Shown piece after piece: positions 51,475 through 60,214 of a stretch of DNA of 64,000 nucleotides. The notes under the pieces are model-generated. The model saw only the letters and a list, made by a program, of their open reading frames with translations. It did not search any database and was not told the origin of the DNA. The position numbers and the translations under genes are program-made. The stretch is from Bacteroidales bacterium UBA6267 (GTDB taxonomy: Bacteria > Bacteroidota > Bacteroidia > Bacteroidales > UBA1556), in contig DJVB01000026.1 in assembly GCA_002440745.1 (NCBI GenBank), forward strand, positions 14,032 to 78,031, in the 5' to 3' direction. Numbering within the stretch: position 1 is the stretch's first letter; every line of letters begins with the position of its first letter.

Positions 51475-52839
51475 CTATTTGAAAATGTTTTTTACAACAT
51501 CTTCTATCTTGCTGAACGACATGATGTTGATTTTTCGATTTTCCGTTTGTAAGCCTTTCAAGTTATATCTTGATACGATAATCCTCTGAAAACCAAGTTT
51601 TTCTGCTTCAGCAATTCGTTGTTCGACAAAATTCACCGACCTGATTTCTCCCGCTAAACCGACCTCTGCGGCAAAGCAGGTTTTTTCGTCGATGGGCATA
51701 TCGTAATTTGAGCTGAGTACAGCAGCGATAACTGCAAGGTCAATGGCGGGGTCGTCAACGCGGATGCCGCCGGCCATATTCAAAAAGACATCTTTGGCTC
51801 CTAACTTAAACCCGGCTCTTTTTTCGATGATGGCCAATAGCATATTCAGACGGCGGAAATCGTAACCTGTAGCTGAGCGTTGTGGTGTGCCATAAACCGC
51901 AGAGCTGGCCAAGGCTTGAACCTCAATCAGCATTGGTCGGCCTCCTTCCATTGTGGCAGCAATAGCAATACCGCTCACCGGTTGATCGCGCTGCATCAGT
52001 AGAATCTCCGACGGGTTGCTTACCTCTCTCATGCCGGTATTTTCCATTTCGTAAATGCCTAACTCGGCAGTGCTTCCAAAACGATTTTTTAACGACCGCA
52101 AAAGTCGATAACCATGATGCCGGTCGCCTTCAAACTGCAAAACAGTATCAACCATGTGTTCTAAAATCTTTGGCCCGGCAATGCTGCCGTCTTTTGTTAT
52201 ATGACCGATGATAAAAACCGGAACACCGGACTCTTTTGCAAATCGCTGAAGCTCTCCGGCACATTCTCTAATTTGGGTGATGGTGCCAGCCGAACTGTCG
52301 ATGGTCTCCGTTTGGAGGGTTTGAATACTGTCGATAATGACGATGCTTGGTTTGATGATTTCTATCTGACCAAAAATGGCTTTGGTAGAAGTTTCGTTCA
52401 ATACAAAGACTTCTTGATTTTCAATTCCTATTCGGTCGGCACGCATTTTTATTTGAGTTTCACTTTCTTCGCCCGAAACGTAAAGGACTTTTGTTGCAGA
52501 TAATTTCAACATCACCTGCAACAGTAAAGTTGATTTCCCGATACCAGGTTCGCCGCCTACCAAAATCAAAGAGCCCGGAACTAATCCACCACCAAGCACC
52601 CTATTTAATTCATTGTCTCTTAAATTGATACGATTTTCGTTTCGAAATTCAACCGATTGAATTAGAACAGGTTTTGCGCCTTGAGTTTCTTTGGTCCAGC
52701 TAAGTCGTTTGTCGGCTACAATTTTCTCCTCAGTAATGGTATTCCACTGTCCGCAAGCATTGCATTTGCCCATCCATTGTGGATATTCTGCTCCACAATT
52801 TTTACAAAAAAAGGTTGTTTTAATTTTGGTTTTCGACAT
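51475..52839 (-). CDS. radA: DNA repair protein RadA (Sms)
   Basis: RecA-like branch-migration ATPase in recombinational repair. The 454-residue protein has the zinc finger C12, C15, C26, C29, Walker A GEPGIGKST (96-104), the RadA motif KNRFG (251-255) and a C-terminal Lon-like S5 domain. A -7 box lies at 52866-52873. The TPR gene follows by 6 bases. Confidence 0.96.
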   Translation of the reverse strand: MSKTKIKTTFFCKNCGAEYPQWMGKCNACGQWNTITEEKIVADKRLSWTKETQGAKPVLIQSVEFRNENRINLRDNELNRVLGGGLVPGSLILVGGEPGIGKSTLLLQVMLKLSATKVLYVSGEESETQIKMRADRIGIENQEVFVLNETSTKAIFGQIEIIKPSIVIIDSIQTLQTETIDSSAGTITQIRECAGELQRFAKESGVPVFIIGHITKDGSIAGPKILEHMVDTVLQFEGDRHHGYRLLRSLKNRFGSTAELGIYEMENTGMREVSNPSEILLMQRDQPVSGIAIAATMEGGRPMLIEVQALASSAVYGTPQRSATGYDFRRLNMLLAIIEKRAGFKLGAKDVFLNMAGGIRVDDPAIDLAVIAAVLSSNYDMPIDEKTCFAAEVGLAGEIRSVNFVEQRIAEAEKLGFQRIIVSRYNLKGLQTENRKINIMSFSKIEDVVKNIFK

Positions 52840-52865
52840 TTGACAAAATGTTTTGGAAAAGAGGC

Positions 52866-52873
52866 CAAATATA
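52866..52873 (-). promoter_or_regulatory. -7 promoter element for radA
   Basis: TATATTTG on the minus strand, 26 bases before the radA ATG, in the 56-base gap to the aminotransferase gene. Confidence 0.4.
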
Positions 52874-52895
52874 CGGCATTTTTACAATGTGTTTT

Positions 52896-54104
52896 CTATG
52901 TCAATTTTTCAACAAAAGCAGAAAGTCGATTCATGGCTTTTTCTAATTCCGGAAGGGAGTTTGCATAAGAAAGTCGCAGGCAATTATCCACGCCAAAGGC
53001 AACTCCGGGAGTGGTCGATACATGAGCTTCATTGAGCAGGAGGATGGCAAAGTCGAAGGAATTATTTATGGTTTGGTTTTGGAATTTTTTGCCAAAGAAT
53101 CCTGAAATGTCAGGGAAAATATAGAAAGCTCCTTCAGGAAGAATAGTTTTAATTTTCGGTAACTTTTGCAAATAGGAAAAGACAAAATCGCGGCGTTTTC
53201 GGAATTCGTTACGCATGTAGGCAATTTCAGGAATGTCTTGAGGCTCTTTTTCGATTGCCACTAAAGCAGCCCGCTGAGTGATGCTGTTAGCTCCGGAGGT
53301 TATTTGGCCTTGTATGATGTCGCAAGCGCGTGCAATATCCTGATGAGCAGCCATATAACCCAAGCGCCATCCGGTCATGGCAAAGGACTTGGAGATTCCG
53401 TTGATTAGAATTGTTCTTTCAAATAATTCAGGAAATTTTGCCATGCTCAACGGCTTTTCATTCTTATAAACGAAAAATTCATATACATCATCGGATAGGA
53501 TGAATATGGAGGGATGATTTTTCAAAAATGCAGCGATTTGCTTTACTTCATCTTTACTATAAAAAGCACCACTTGGATTATTTGGTGAATTGAAAATCAG
53601 AAGTTTAGTTTTATCACTAATGGAAGTTTCCAAGTGTTTTTCAGTAATTTTAAAGCCATCTTCAATCGTAGTATTAATCACTCGCGGAATACCGCCGGCA
53701 AGCAAAATCATATCGTAATAGGAGGCCCAATAGGGGGCAGGAAGCAAAACTTCATCTCCATCATTTAGCAAAGCAAAAAGAGCATTCATTATGGACTGTT
53801 TGGCTCCGGTGCTGACAATGATTTGTTCTGGTTTATAGATGAGGTTATTATCGCGTTGGAGTTTATGGGCAATTGCCTGTCGCAAATCGGCAAATCCGGG
53901 CAGCGGGCTATAATGCGAAAAGTTTTGATCGATAGCGTTATGCGCTGCTTGTTTGATGAAATCCGGAGTGTTAAAATCCGGCTCACCCAAACTTAAAGTT
54001 ACAATGTCGGCACCTTGAGCTTTGAGTTTTCGGCTGAGATTACCCATCGTTGCCATTGCGGCTTCCTGAATAAGTTGGGTGCGGTTGGAAAGTCTTGTTT
54101 GCAT
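52896..54104 (-). CDS. Class I/II aminotransferase (aspartate aminotransferase-like)
   Basis: PLP-dependent transaminase, most like class I aspartate aminotransferases. The 402-residue protein has the fold-I motifs LSLGEPDFNTPDF (37-49), NSPNNPSG (172-179, with N176), the PLP-binding K239 in SKSFAMTGWRLGY and R246. A C-terminal Arg in LRLSYANS binds the substrate carboxylate. Substrate specificity (Asp, aromatic or other) cannot be fixed by eye. It is a single-gene unit ahead of a repeat-rich gap. Confidence 0.92.
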   Translation of the reverse strand: MQTRLSNRTQLIQEAAMATMGNLSRKLKAQGADIVTLSLGEPDFNTPDFIKQAAHNAIDQNFSHYSPLPGFADLRQAIAHKLQRDNNLIYKPEQIIVSTGAKQSIMNALFALLNDGDEVLLPAPYWASYYDMILLAGGIPRVINTTIEDGFKITEKHLETSISDKTKLLIFNSPNNPSGAFYSKDEVKQIAAFLKNHPSIFILSDDVYEFFVYKNEKPLSMAKFPELFERTILINGISKSFAMTGWRLGYMAAHQDIARACDIIQGQITSGANSITQRAALVAIEKEPQDIPEIAYMRNEFRKRRDFVFSYLQKLPKIKTILPEGAFYIFPDISGFFGKKFQNQTINNSFDFAILLLNEAHVSTTPGVAFGVDNCLRLSYANSLPELEKAMNRLSAFVEKLT

Positions 54105-54259
54105 AAGTTGAAATTGATTCAGTATGATAAAACAAAATAACTACTATTTTCCCAAACAATATCCAATAAGGAAGTGTTTTTCCTTCATCATTGGATTTTT
54201 CTTTCGGCCCAACTATAGTTAAAAGAAATTGTAATAAGAAACAGAGAATTTCTAATAAT

Positions 54260-54385
54260 GAAAGTACGAAGGTACGAATGTACGAATGTATGATGGGACG
54301 ATGGAACGAAAGTACGATAGGGCGAATATTTGATGGTAAGATGGTACGAAGAGACGAAGGGACGAAAGTACGATAGGGCGAATCA
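54260..54385. repeat. Degenerate tandem repeat with TACGA and GACGA cores
   Basis: A run of units of the form (A/G)(A/G)TACGAA, GGACGA and GAACGA. One identical 20-base stretch (starting GAAAGTACGATAGGG) occurs at 54308-54327 and again at 54364-54383. The composition is purine-rich on the plus strand. It has the look of a minisatellite, comparable with the repeat at 34114-34262 but unrelated in sequence. Confidence 0.75.
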
Positions 54386-54460
54386 AGAAAAAATGAGATT
54401 TGGATTATCATGTGGAAACTCGATTATCACATTTTGCCTTCTTTACCATCCTTTCCGCGA

Positions 54461-54533
54461 AGCACTTTACAATCTCTTACGGCGCAGCCAAATTACCATC
54501 AATTACGGCGCAGCCACTTTACAATCCCTTAAG
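54461..54533. repeat. Short direct repeat of about 53 bases
   Basis: CACTTTACAATC(T/C)CTTA occurs near 54463 and again near 54515. The block TTACGGCGCAGCCA occurs at 54477-54490 and at 54503-54516, interleaved with it. The copies are about 53 and 26 bases apart. They probably arose by local duplication. Confidence 0.65.
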
Positions 54534-54624
54534 CCAAGCACGTCATGTAAAAGCTATGACTTCAATCCTACAAAACCAAGCCCAATTTCCACCCCCAACC
54601 ACTGTACGGGAATCATATAAAACC

Positions 54625-55044
54625 CTACTCGTTCACCACAATTTTGTGAACCAATTTTGATGATTTTGTAAGCATAGCCGAAACGCCACAATAGCGATCC
54701 TGACTCAAGTTTACGGCCTTTTCCAATTTGTCCATCGGCAAATCTTTTCCTTTAAAGGTATAGGTGATGGTGATGGTATGATAGTATTTAGGATGTTCGT
54801 CGGTAAGTTCGCCTTCAACTGAGACGTTGAAATCTTCAACTTCTACCCGCATTTTATTTAATATGCTGATGACATCCATTCCGGTGCATCCCCCCAAACT
54901 GGCCAATGTGAGTGCCTTTGGTCGCGGGCCTCTGTCTTTGCCTCCTACCGGTTCGTCTGCATCAATAATAAAACTGTGTCCGTTGACCTCCACGTCAAAG
55001 GCCATATCTTCTTTCCATTTAACTTCTACTTTGTTTGTTGCCAT
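54625..55044 (-). CDS. OsmC/Ohr family protein
   Basis: Thiol-dependent peroxide-handling protein of the OsmC family. The 139-residue protein carries both conserved redox Cys: C53 in SLGGCTGMDV and C119 in QDRYCGVSAML. The short length and the motif PKALTLASL are typical of the YhfA-like OsmC branch, whose substrates are less certain than those of Ohr. A -7 box (55073-55080) lies 29 bases upstream. Confidence 0.9.
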   Translation of the reverse strand: MATNKVEVKWKEDMAFDVEVNGHSFIIDADEPVGGKDRGPRPKALTLASLGGCTGMDVISILNKMRVEVEDFNVSVEGELTDEHPKYYHTITITYTFKGKDLPMDKLEKAVNLSQDRYCGVSAMLTKSSKLVHKIVVNE

Positions 55045-55072
55045 GATTTTAAAATTAATTTCAATAAAGCGG

Positions 55073-55080
55073 CAAAAATA
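55073..55080 (-). promoter_or_regulatory. -7 promoter element for the OsmC-family gene
   Basis: TATTTTTG on the minus strand, exact consensus, 28 bases before the ATG at 55044. Confidence 0.4.
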
Positions 55081-55162
55081 GATATTTTTAGATATGTTAA
55101 TTCTTAACTTATGTTATCCTATTGGTCGATTTCCTTTTTCGCTAAGCTTTCTGTTTTATTTT

Positions 55163-55170
55163 TACATTTG
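55163..55170 (+). promoter_or_regulatory. -7 promoter element for the BNR-type cargo gene
   Basis: TACATTTG, an exact match, 28 bases before the ATG at 55199. It supports that start rather than the upstream in-frame ATG at 55094. Confidence 0.45.
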
Positions 55171-55198
55171 CCCGATTAAACTAATGCTCTGTTTTTTC

Positions 55199-56767
55199 AT
55201 GAGGAATTTCTTTTTTATTCTTATCTATTTTTTGTCAGAATTAGCTGCGCATGCTCAGCCGGTAAATGTTTTAATAACAGACAAACATTATCCTGAAGAG
55301 CCTTCCATTCATATTAATCCAAAAAATCCGGCTTTGATTATGGTAGGGGTGAATATAAGCTATATGCACTTGTCGGTGGATAGTGGTAATACATGGTCAG
55401 AAACTAAAATGGTTTCAGATTATGGGGTTTGGGGAGATCCATGTATTTTAACCGATAGTGCAGGTGATTTTTGCTTTTTGCATCTTTCCAATCCTCTTCA
55501 AGGGAATTGGATCGACAGGATAGTTTTTCAAAAATATGATGTGGATTCAGCTAAATGGACCGTAGATAGTTACATGGGTTTGAATGGCTCAAAAGCTCAA
55601 GATAAGGAGTGGTGTGTGTCGAATCCTGACAACAATTTGCTTTTTACAACTTGGACAGAGTTTGACGACTATGGCTCAACGGATTTAGCGGATAGTTCGC
55701 GAATTATGTTTAGCCGGTCTGTAGATGGAGGAGCAACCTGGTCGCAAGCCATGAAAATCAATCAAGTTTCCGGCGACTGCATCGATTCGGACAATACCGT
55801 TGAAGGAGCTGTTCCTGCTATTGGTCCTAATGGTGAAGTTTATGTAAGTTGGGCCGGACCTGCCGGTATTGTTTTCGATAGAAGCCTCGACAGCGGTAAC
55901 TCTTGGCTTCAGCACGACGTTTTCGTCGATCCTATGCCCACCGGTTGGGATTATGAAATTCCGGGCATAAGTCGCGCCAACGGCCTGCCCATTACTTTAT
56001 GCGATGTGAGCGGAGGTCCATTTCACGGGCGAATTTATATCAACTGGAGCGACCAGCGAAATGGTTCACATAATACCGATATTTTTGTGAGTTATTCGCA
56101 AGATGGAGGCAACACGTGGTCGGCGCCAATTCGGGTCAATACCGACACCACGCAAACACATCAGTTTTTCACTTGGATGACCATCGATCCTTCAACGGGC
56201 TGGTTGTACGCTGTTTTTTATGACCGCCGCAACTATACCGATAATCATACCGATGTTTACTTAGCTATTTCAAAAAATGGAGGTCAAACCTTTGAAAATC
56301 ATCTTATAAGCGAGTCGCCATTTTTGCCAAACTCAAATATCTTCTTTGGAGATTATACCAATATTTCTGCATTAAACGGTATGGTTCGGCCTGTTTGGAC
56401 TCGTTTGCATAATGATTCCTTATCCGTTTGGACTGCATTAATCCAGATAGATTCCACCGGAGGATTTACAGGTTATAGTCCTTTCATACAGCGCGATAAT
56501 TTTTCTGAAATAGAAGCTTTTCCAAATCCTTCTACCGGAAAAATTGTTTTTTCTTGGAAATTGAAGTCTATGACCACTTTTTCGATAGATATTTTGGATA
56601 ACGCGGGAAAGAAAATTGCCAGTCCAATAGTTAATAGAACGCTCCCGGAAGGGATGTATGTTGAGTATTTTGATGCTTCAGCCTATCAGTTAAGTTCCGG
56701 TATTTATTATTTTCAATTGATTTCTGAGGGACGCATCCTTCGAGTTAAAAAGTTTATAATTCAATAG
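55199..56767 (+). CDS. Secreted BNR/sialidase-like repeat protein with T9SS sorting domain
   Basis: A 522-residue exported protein. The signal peptide starts MRNFFFILIYFLSELAAHAQ. The body is a beta-propeller-like fold with several Asp-box (BNR) repeats of the type S-x-D-x-G-x-T-W, for example SVDSGNTWSE, SVDGGATWSQ, SLDSGNSWLQ and SQDGGNTWSA. It could be a sialidase-like lectin or enzyme, but active-site Arg and Tyr residues cannot be assigned by eye. A type A sorting domain begins at EAFPNPSTGKIVFSWKL and ends VKKFIIQ. The start at 55199 is supported by a promoter box. The YfcC-type transporter follows after 3 bases, so they share a transcript. Confidence 0.82.
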   Translation: MRNFFFILIYFLSELAAHAQPVNVLITDKHYPEEPSIHINPKNPALIMVGVNISYMHLSVDSGNTWSETKMVSDYGVWGDPCILTDSAGDFCFLHLSNPLQGNWIDRIVFQKYDVDSAKWTVDSYMGLNGSKAQDKEWCVSNPDNNLLFTTWTEFDDYGSTDLADSSRIMFSRSVDGGATWSQAMKINQVSGDCIDSDNTVEGAVPAIGPNGEVYVSWAGPAGIVFDRSLDSGNSWLQHDVFVDPMPTGWDYEIPGISRANGLPITLCDVSGGPFHGRIYINWSDQRNGSHNTDIFVSYSQDGGNTWSAPIRVNTDTTQTHQFFTWMTIDPSTGWLYAVFYDRRNYTDNHTDVYLAISKNGGQTFENHLISESPFLPNSNIFFGDYTNISALNGMVRPVWTRLHNDSLSVWTALIQIDSTGGFTGYSPFIQRDNFSEIEAFPNPSTGKIVFSWKLKSMTTFSIDILDNAGKKIASPIVNRTLPEGMYVEYFDASAYQLSSGIYYFQLISEGRILRVKKFIIQ

Positions 56768-56770
56768 TTT

Positions 56771-58369
56771 ATGTTTAAGAAAGTTCCACATACCTACGTA
56801 ATTATTTTTGCTATTTTAGTTGTTGCCGCCATTTCCACGTGGTTTGTTCCCGGAGGAAATTACGAGCGTCAGACGGTTGTTGTAGATGGAAATTCCCGTT
56901 CGATTATTGTAGAAGGGTCGTTTCATTATACCAAGAATCATCCACAAACATGGCAGGTGTTTTCGGCCATGTTTAAGGGTTTTGAAAAGCAGGCCGGTAT
57001 CATCATTTTTATTCTGATGATTGGAGGTGCGTTTTGGATTATGAATCAGAGCCGTGCCATCGATGTGGGAATATTTAGTTTTTTGAAACTTACGAAAAGG
57101 CTTGAGCATATCGGGTGGTTGAGAAAAATTGGCGTAAACAATATTATTATCACTCTTATAATGTTGGTATTCAGTGTTTTTGGAGCAGTTTTCGGGATGA
57201 GTGAAGAAACCATCGCCTTCATAATTATCATCGTACCGCTTTCCATCAGTATGGGCTACGACAGCATTGTCGGAGTCTCGATGGTTTTTGTGGCTGCAGC
57301 TTTAGGTTTTGCCGGTGCCGTTCTAAATCCGTTCACCATTGGCATTGCGCAAGGTCTTTCCGATTTGCCTTTATTTTCCGGGTTCGAATATCGGATTTTT
57401 GCTTGGTTTGTAATCAATATTGTAGGTATTGGCTATATTTTACGCTATGCAGCCAAAGTAAAGAAAAATCCGAAGTATTCTCCTGTTTATGAGGAAGATA
57501 GCTATTGGAGAAGTCGCAATAGTGAAGACAATGCACAAATTGATTACCACGTGCCCACGGGGGCTTGGATAAGTTTTATGCTAACTTCCGTGAGCTTAAT
57601 TATTTTTTCCATTATTTATCCGGTGTCCACCATTTCCATCGGAGCCCATTTATCATTAACATTTGCTGCAATTCCTATTGCTACAGGAGTTTTCATACTT
57701 TTAAGCATTCCGGCTTTATTGAAATCCGTCCATTTTTTCATACTTAACTTGCTTACGTTTACCATTGTTTTCCTGATTATCGGAGTGATGGGCTATGGAT
57801 GGTATGTGATGGAAATTGCCACATTATTTTTTGCAATGGGCATAGCATCAGGAATTGCAAGTGGTTATTCGGCAAATGCAATTACAAAACATTTTTTGGA
57901 TGGGGTAAAAGATATTCTTTCTGCTGCACTTGTTGTAGGATTAGCCGGCGGTATTATTATTCTTTTAGAAGAAGGAAATGTGATTGATACCATGCTTCAC
58001 AGTTTAGCTTCCGGCATGAAAGACATGGGAAAATTAGCTTCCGTTTCGATGATGTATCTTATCCAGAATGGCATCAATATCATTATTCCCTCCGGCTCGG
58101 CAAAGGCTGCTCTTACAATGCCAATTATGGCTCCATTCAGCGATGTGATTGGGCTTTCGCGACAAGCTACCGTTATGGCTTTTCAGTTTGGTGATGGATT
58201 TACAAATATGATTACCCCTACTTCCGGAGTGCTAATCGGGGTGCTCGGTGTGGCGAGAATTCCTTATGATAAATGGTTTCGATGGGTGTGGCCTTTTATT
58301 CTGATTTTAGTAGTTTTAGGATTTTTGTTATTAATTCCTACCGTTACTATGGAGCTGCCCGGGTTTTAA
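56771..58369 (+). CDS. YfcC-family membrane transporter (DcuC-like)
   Basis: A 532-residue inner-membrane carrier with about 12 hydrophobic segments. The N-terminal pattern TWFVPGGNYERQ, the middle AVFGMSEETIAFI and ALGFAGAVLNPFTIGIAQGL, and the late INIIIPSGSAKAALTMPIMAP agree with the YfcC/DcuC superfamily, whose members carry C4-dicarboxylates, amino acids or peptides. The substrate is unknown. It starts 3 bases after the BNR cargo gene, and 73 bases separate it from HMG-CoA lyase. Confidence 0.88.
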   Translation: MFKKVPHTYVIIFAILVVAAISTWFVPGGNYERQTVVVDGNSRSIIVEGSFHYTKNHPQTWQVFSAMFKGFEKQAGIIIFILMIGGAFWIMNQSRAIDVGIFSFLKLTKRLEHIGWLRKIGVNNIIITLIMLVFSVFGAVFGMSEETIAFIIIIVPLSISMGYDSIVGVSMVFVAAALGFAGAVLNPFTIGIAQGLSDLPLFSGFEYRIFAWFVINIVGIGYILRYAAKVKKNPKYSPVYEEDSYWRSRNSEDNAQIDYHVPTGAWISFMLTSVSLIIFSIIYPVSTISIGAHLSLTFAAIPIATGVFILLSIPALLKSVHFFILNLLTFTIVFLIIGVMGYGWYVMEIATLFFAMGIASGIASGYSANAITKHFLDGVKDILSAALVVGLAGGIIILLEEGNVIDTMLHSLASGMKDMGKLASVSMMYLIQNGINIIIPSGSAKAALTMPIMAPFSDVIGLSRQATVMAFQFGDGFTNMITPTSGVLIGVLGVARIPYDKWFRWVWPFILILVVLGFLLLIPTVTMELPGF

Positions 58370-58412
58370 GTTTTGAAACAAATATTTCAAAACCACCTTC
58401 CCATTTATTGCC

Positions 58413-58420
58413 TACTTTTG
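58413..58420 (+). promoter_or_regulatory. -7 promoter element for the HMG-CoA lyase gene
   Basis: TACTTTTG, exact consensus, 22 bases before the ATG at 58443. It suggests that the lyase gene is not dependent on the upstream transporter transcript. Confidence 0.45.
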
Positions 58421-58442
58421 CTGTCTAAATTTTACTCTTCCT

Positions 58443-59297
58443 ATGAAATTGAAAATCATTGAAACTCCGCGAGATGCCATGCAAGGTTTGAAGACCCCCA
58501 TCTCTACGGAGACAAAAATCAACTATATTCAGCAGCTTCTCGAGATAGGTTTTTTTGCGGTTGACGTGGGAAGTTTTGTTTCGCCAAAGGCCATACCTCA
58601 AATGGCCGACACAACAGAGGTCTTGCGGGGTTTAGATTTTTCTAAAACTACTTCTCGCGTGATGGTTACCATAGCCAATCTTCGTGGTGCTGAAAGAGCA
58701 ATGCAATTTCCGATTATTGATGAAATCGCTTTTCCATACTCGGTGAGTGAGGAGTTTTTAAGAAGAAATATCAATAGCGACAAGGCCAAAGCATTAGATA
58801 CCGTTAGTCGTATTTTGGAGCTTTGCGCCAAAAACCAAAAAGAACTGATTTTATATAATAGTATGGCTTTTGGCAACGCTTATGGAGAAAGCTGGTCGCC
58901 GGAAATTGTGGCAGAAGATATGCTGACCTTAGAGAAAATGGGAGTTAAAACGGTGATTCTCAGCGACACAGTTGACTTAGGTTTACCTGAGAATATACAT
59001 CAAACTTTTGATTTGATAATGAAGGGGTTTCCAAAGTTGGAAATCGGGGCGCATTTGCATACTACCGAAAACGATTGGCGAAGTCATGTCGAAGCAGCAT
59101 GGGACAGCGGATGCAGGCGTTTTGACGGCGTGTTGAATGGGCTTGGAGGTTGTCCGATGTCGGGAAAGAAATTAGTCGGAAACCTTTCCACCAAACATAT
59201 CCTACAATTTTTGGATGAGAAGAAAATCGAGCATTCTCTTGATTTGGAGGCCTTTCATAAAGCCTTATTTGCAGCTAGTTTATTGCCTGTAAATTAG
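58443..59297 (+). CDS. Hydroxymethylglutaryl-CoA lyase
   Basis: Splits HMG-CoA into acetoacetate and acetyl-CoA; usually involved in leucine degradation. The 284-residue TIM barrel has the N-terminal R10-D11 pair (TPRDAMQ), the metal ligands H204 and H206 in GAHLHTTEND, and catalytic C237 in the family loop GLGGCPMSG. The first motif reads PRDAMQ rather than the common PRDGLQ. Given the MEP genes nearby, the enzyme is likely catabolic rather than linked to mevalonate. It converges on a glycosyltransferase gene with a 4-base overlap. Confidence 0.9.
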   Translation: MKLKIIETPRDAMQGLKTPISTETKINYIQQLLEIGFFAVDVGSFVSPKAIPQMADTTEVLRGLDFSKTTSRVMVTIANLRGAERAMQFPIIDEIAFPYSVSEEFLRRNINSDKAKALDTVSRILELCAKNQKELILYNSMAFGNAYGESWSPEIVAEDMLTLEKMGVKTVILSDTVDLGLPENIHQTFDLIMKGFPKLEIGAHLHTTENDWRSHVEAAWDSGCRRFDGVLNGLGGCPMSGKKLVGNLSTKHILQFLDEKKIEHSLDLEAFHKALFAASLLPVN

Positions 59298-60049
59298 CCT
59301 TTTAACCTTGCTTCTCTTTCTTTCGGATAATTTCTAAAAAAACTATTTAGTTTTAATTTTATTACTCCAAATACAGCCTCTTTGAATATTCCTGAGCTCA
59401 TTTTAGACTCTCCGGCAGTGCGATCGGTGAAAATGATGGGCACTTCTTTGATTTTGAAGCCCATTTTAAAAGCGGTGAATTTCATTTCGATTTGGAAGGC
59501 GTATCCAGTAAACTTAATCCTATCTAAATCCATAGCCTTCAGCACTTTAGAAGTATAACACATAAATCCGGCCGTTGTGTCGCGAATATTTACACCGGTT
59601 ATCAGGCGCACATAAGCTGAGGCATAATACGACATGAGCACTCTTCCCATCGGCCAGTTGACCACATTTACACCTTTAATATATCGGCTTCCAATAGCTA
59701 CATCAAATCCTTCTTTCGAGGTGGCCTCATACAGACGAACTAAATCGTTGGGATTATGCGAAAAATCGGCATCCATCTCGAAAATATATTCATATCCATG
59801 ATTTATCGACCACTTAAACCCGTGAATATATGCCGTTCCAAGCCCTAATTTCCCTTTACGCTCCTCTATGAAAAGCCGACCTTCAAACTCTTTCATGAGC
59901 TTTTTTACGATGTCTGCTGTGCCGTCAGGTGAATTATCTTCGACTATAAGTACGTCAAATTCAGGCTCTAACGTTAAAACCTTTCGGATTATGGCTTCAA
60001 TATTTTCCTTCTCGTTATAAGTTGGAATAATTACAACTCTATTGTTCAA
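59294..60049 (-). CDS. Polyprenol-phosphate mannosyltransferase-like GT2 (dolichyl-phosphate mannose synthase family)
   Basis: Transfers a sugar, probably mannose or glucose, to a polyprenyl phosphate carrier. The 251-residue soluble GT2 domain starts VVIIPTYNEKENI, has VEDNSPDGTADIV, GLGTAYIHGFKW and the DxD motif MDADFSHNP. No membrane helices follow, as in soluble DPM1-like enzymes. The only start before the GT2 core is TTG at 60049, with a TATTTTTG box at 60072-60079. It is a single-gene unit. Confidence 0.9.
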   Translation of the reverse strand: MNNRVVIIPTYNEKENIEAIIRKVLTLEPEFDVLIVEDNSPDGTADIVKKLMKEFEGRLFIEERKGKLGLGTAYIHGFKWSINHGYEYIFEMDADFSHNPNDLVRLYEATSKEGFDVAIGSRYIKGVNVVNWPMGRVLMSYYASAYVRLITGVNIRDTTAGFMCYTSKVLKAMDLDRIKFTGYAFQIEMKFTAFKMGFKIKEVPIIFTDRTAGESKMSSGIFKEAVFGVIKLKLNSFFRNYPKEREARLKG

Positions 60050-60071
60050 TGCTATGGATTTAAAATTTATG

Positions 60072-60079
60072 CAAAAATA
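60072..60079 (-). promoter_or_regulatory. -7 promoter element for the polyprenol-phosphate sugar transferase gene
   Basis: TATTTTTG on the minus strand, 22 bases before the TTG start at 60049. Confidence 0.4.
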
Positions 60080-60214
60080 TTCATTTTATTTGAAAAATGA
60101 ATTTAATTAAATCTGAACAAAAGGAACTTGAAAGAGAAAATTTTATTGTTTACTGCCATAAACAATTCTGTAAGTTTTGAGTGTATTTTAGTTTTAGAAA
60201 GATGAGTTTACGAA

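Larger units (their letters stand above)
54105..54624. other. Repeat-rich intergenic region without genes
   Basis: A gap of 520 bases between the aminotransferase and OsmC genes. It contains two independent families of degenerate tandem repeats (54260-54385 and 54461-54533, listed separately) and otherwise nothing I can support. Open frames running through it encode low-complexity repeats rather than a protein family. Confidence 0.7.

Noticed and set aside
54191..54620. Open frames through the repeat-rich gap before the OsmC gene
   Set aside because: The translations follow the DNA repeats (for example repeated KVRRYDE-like units) and match no protein family.
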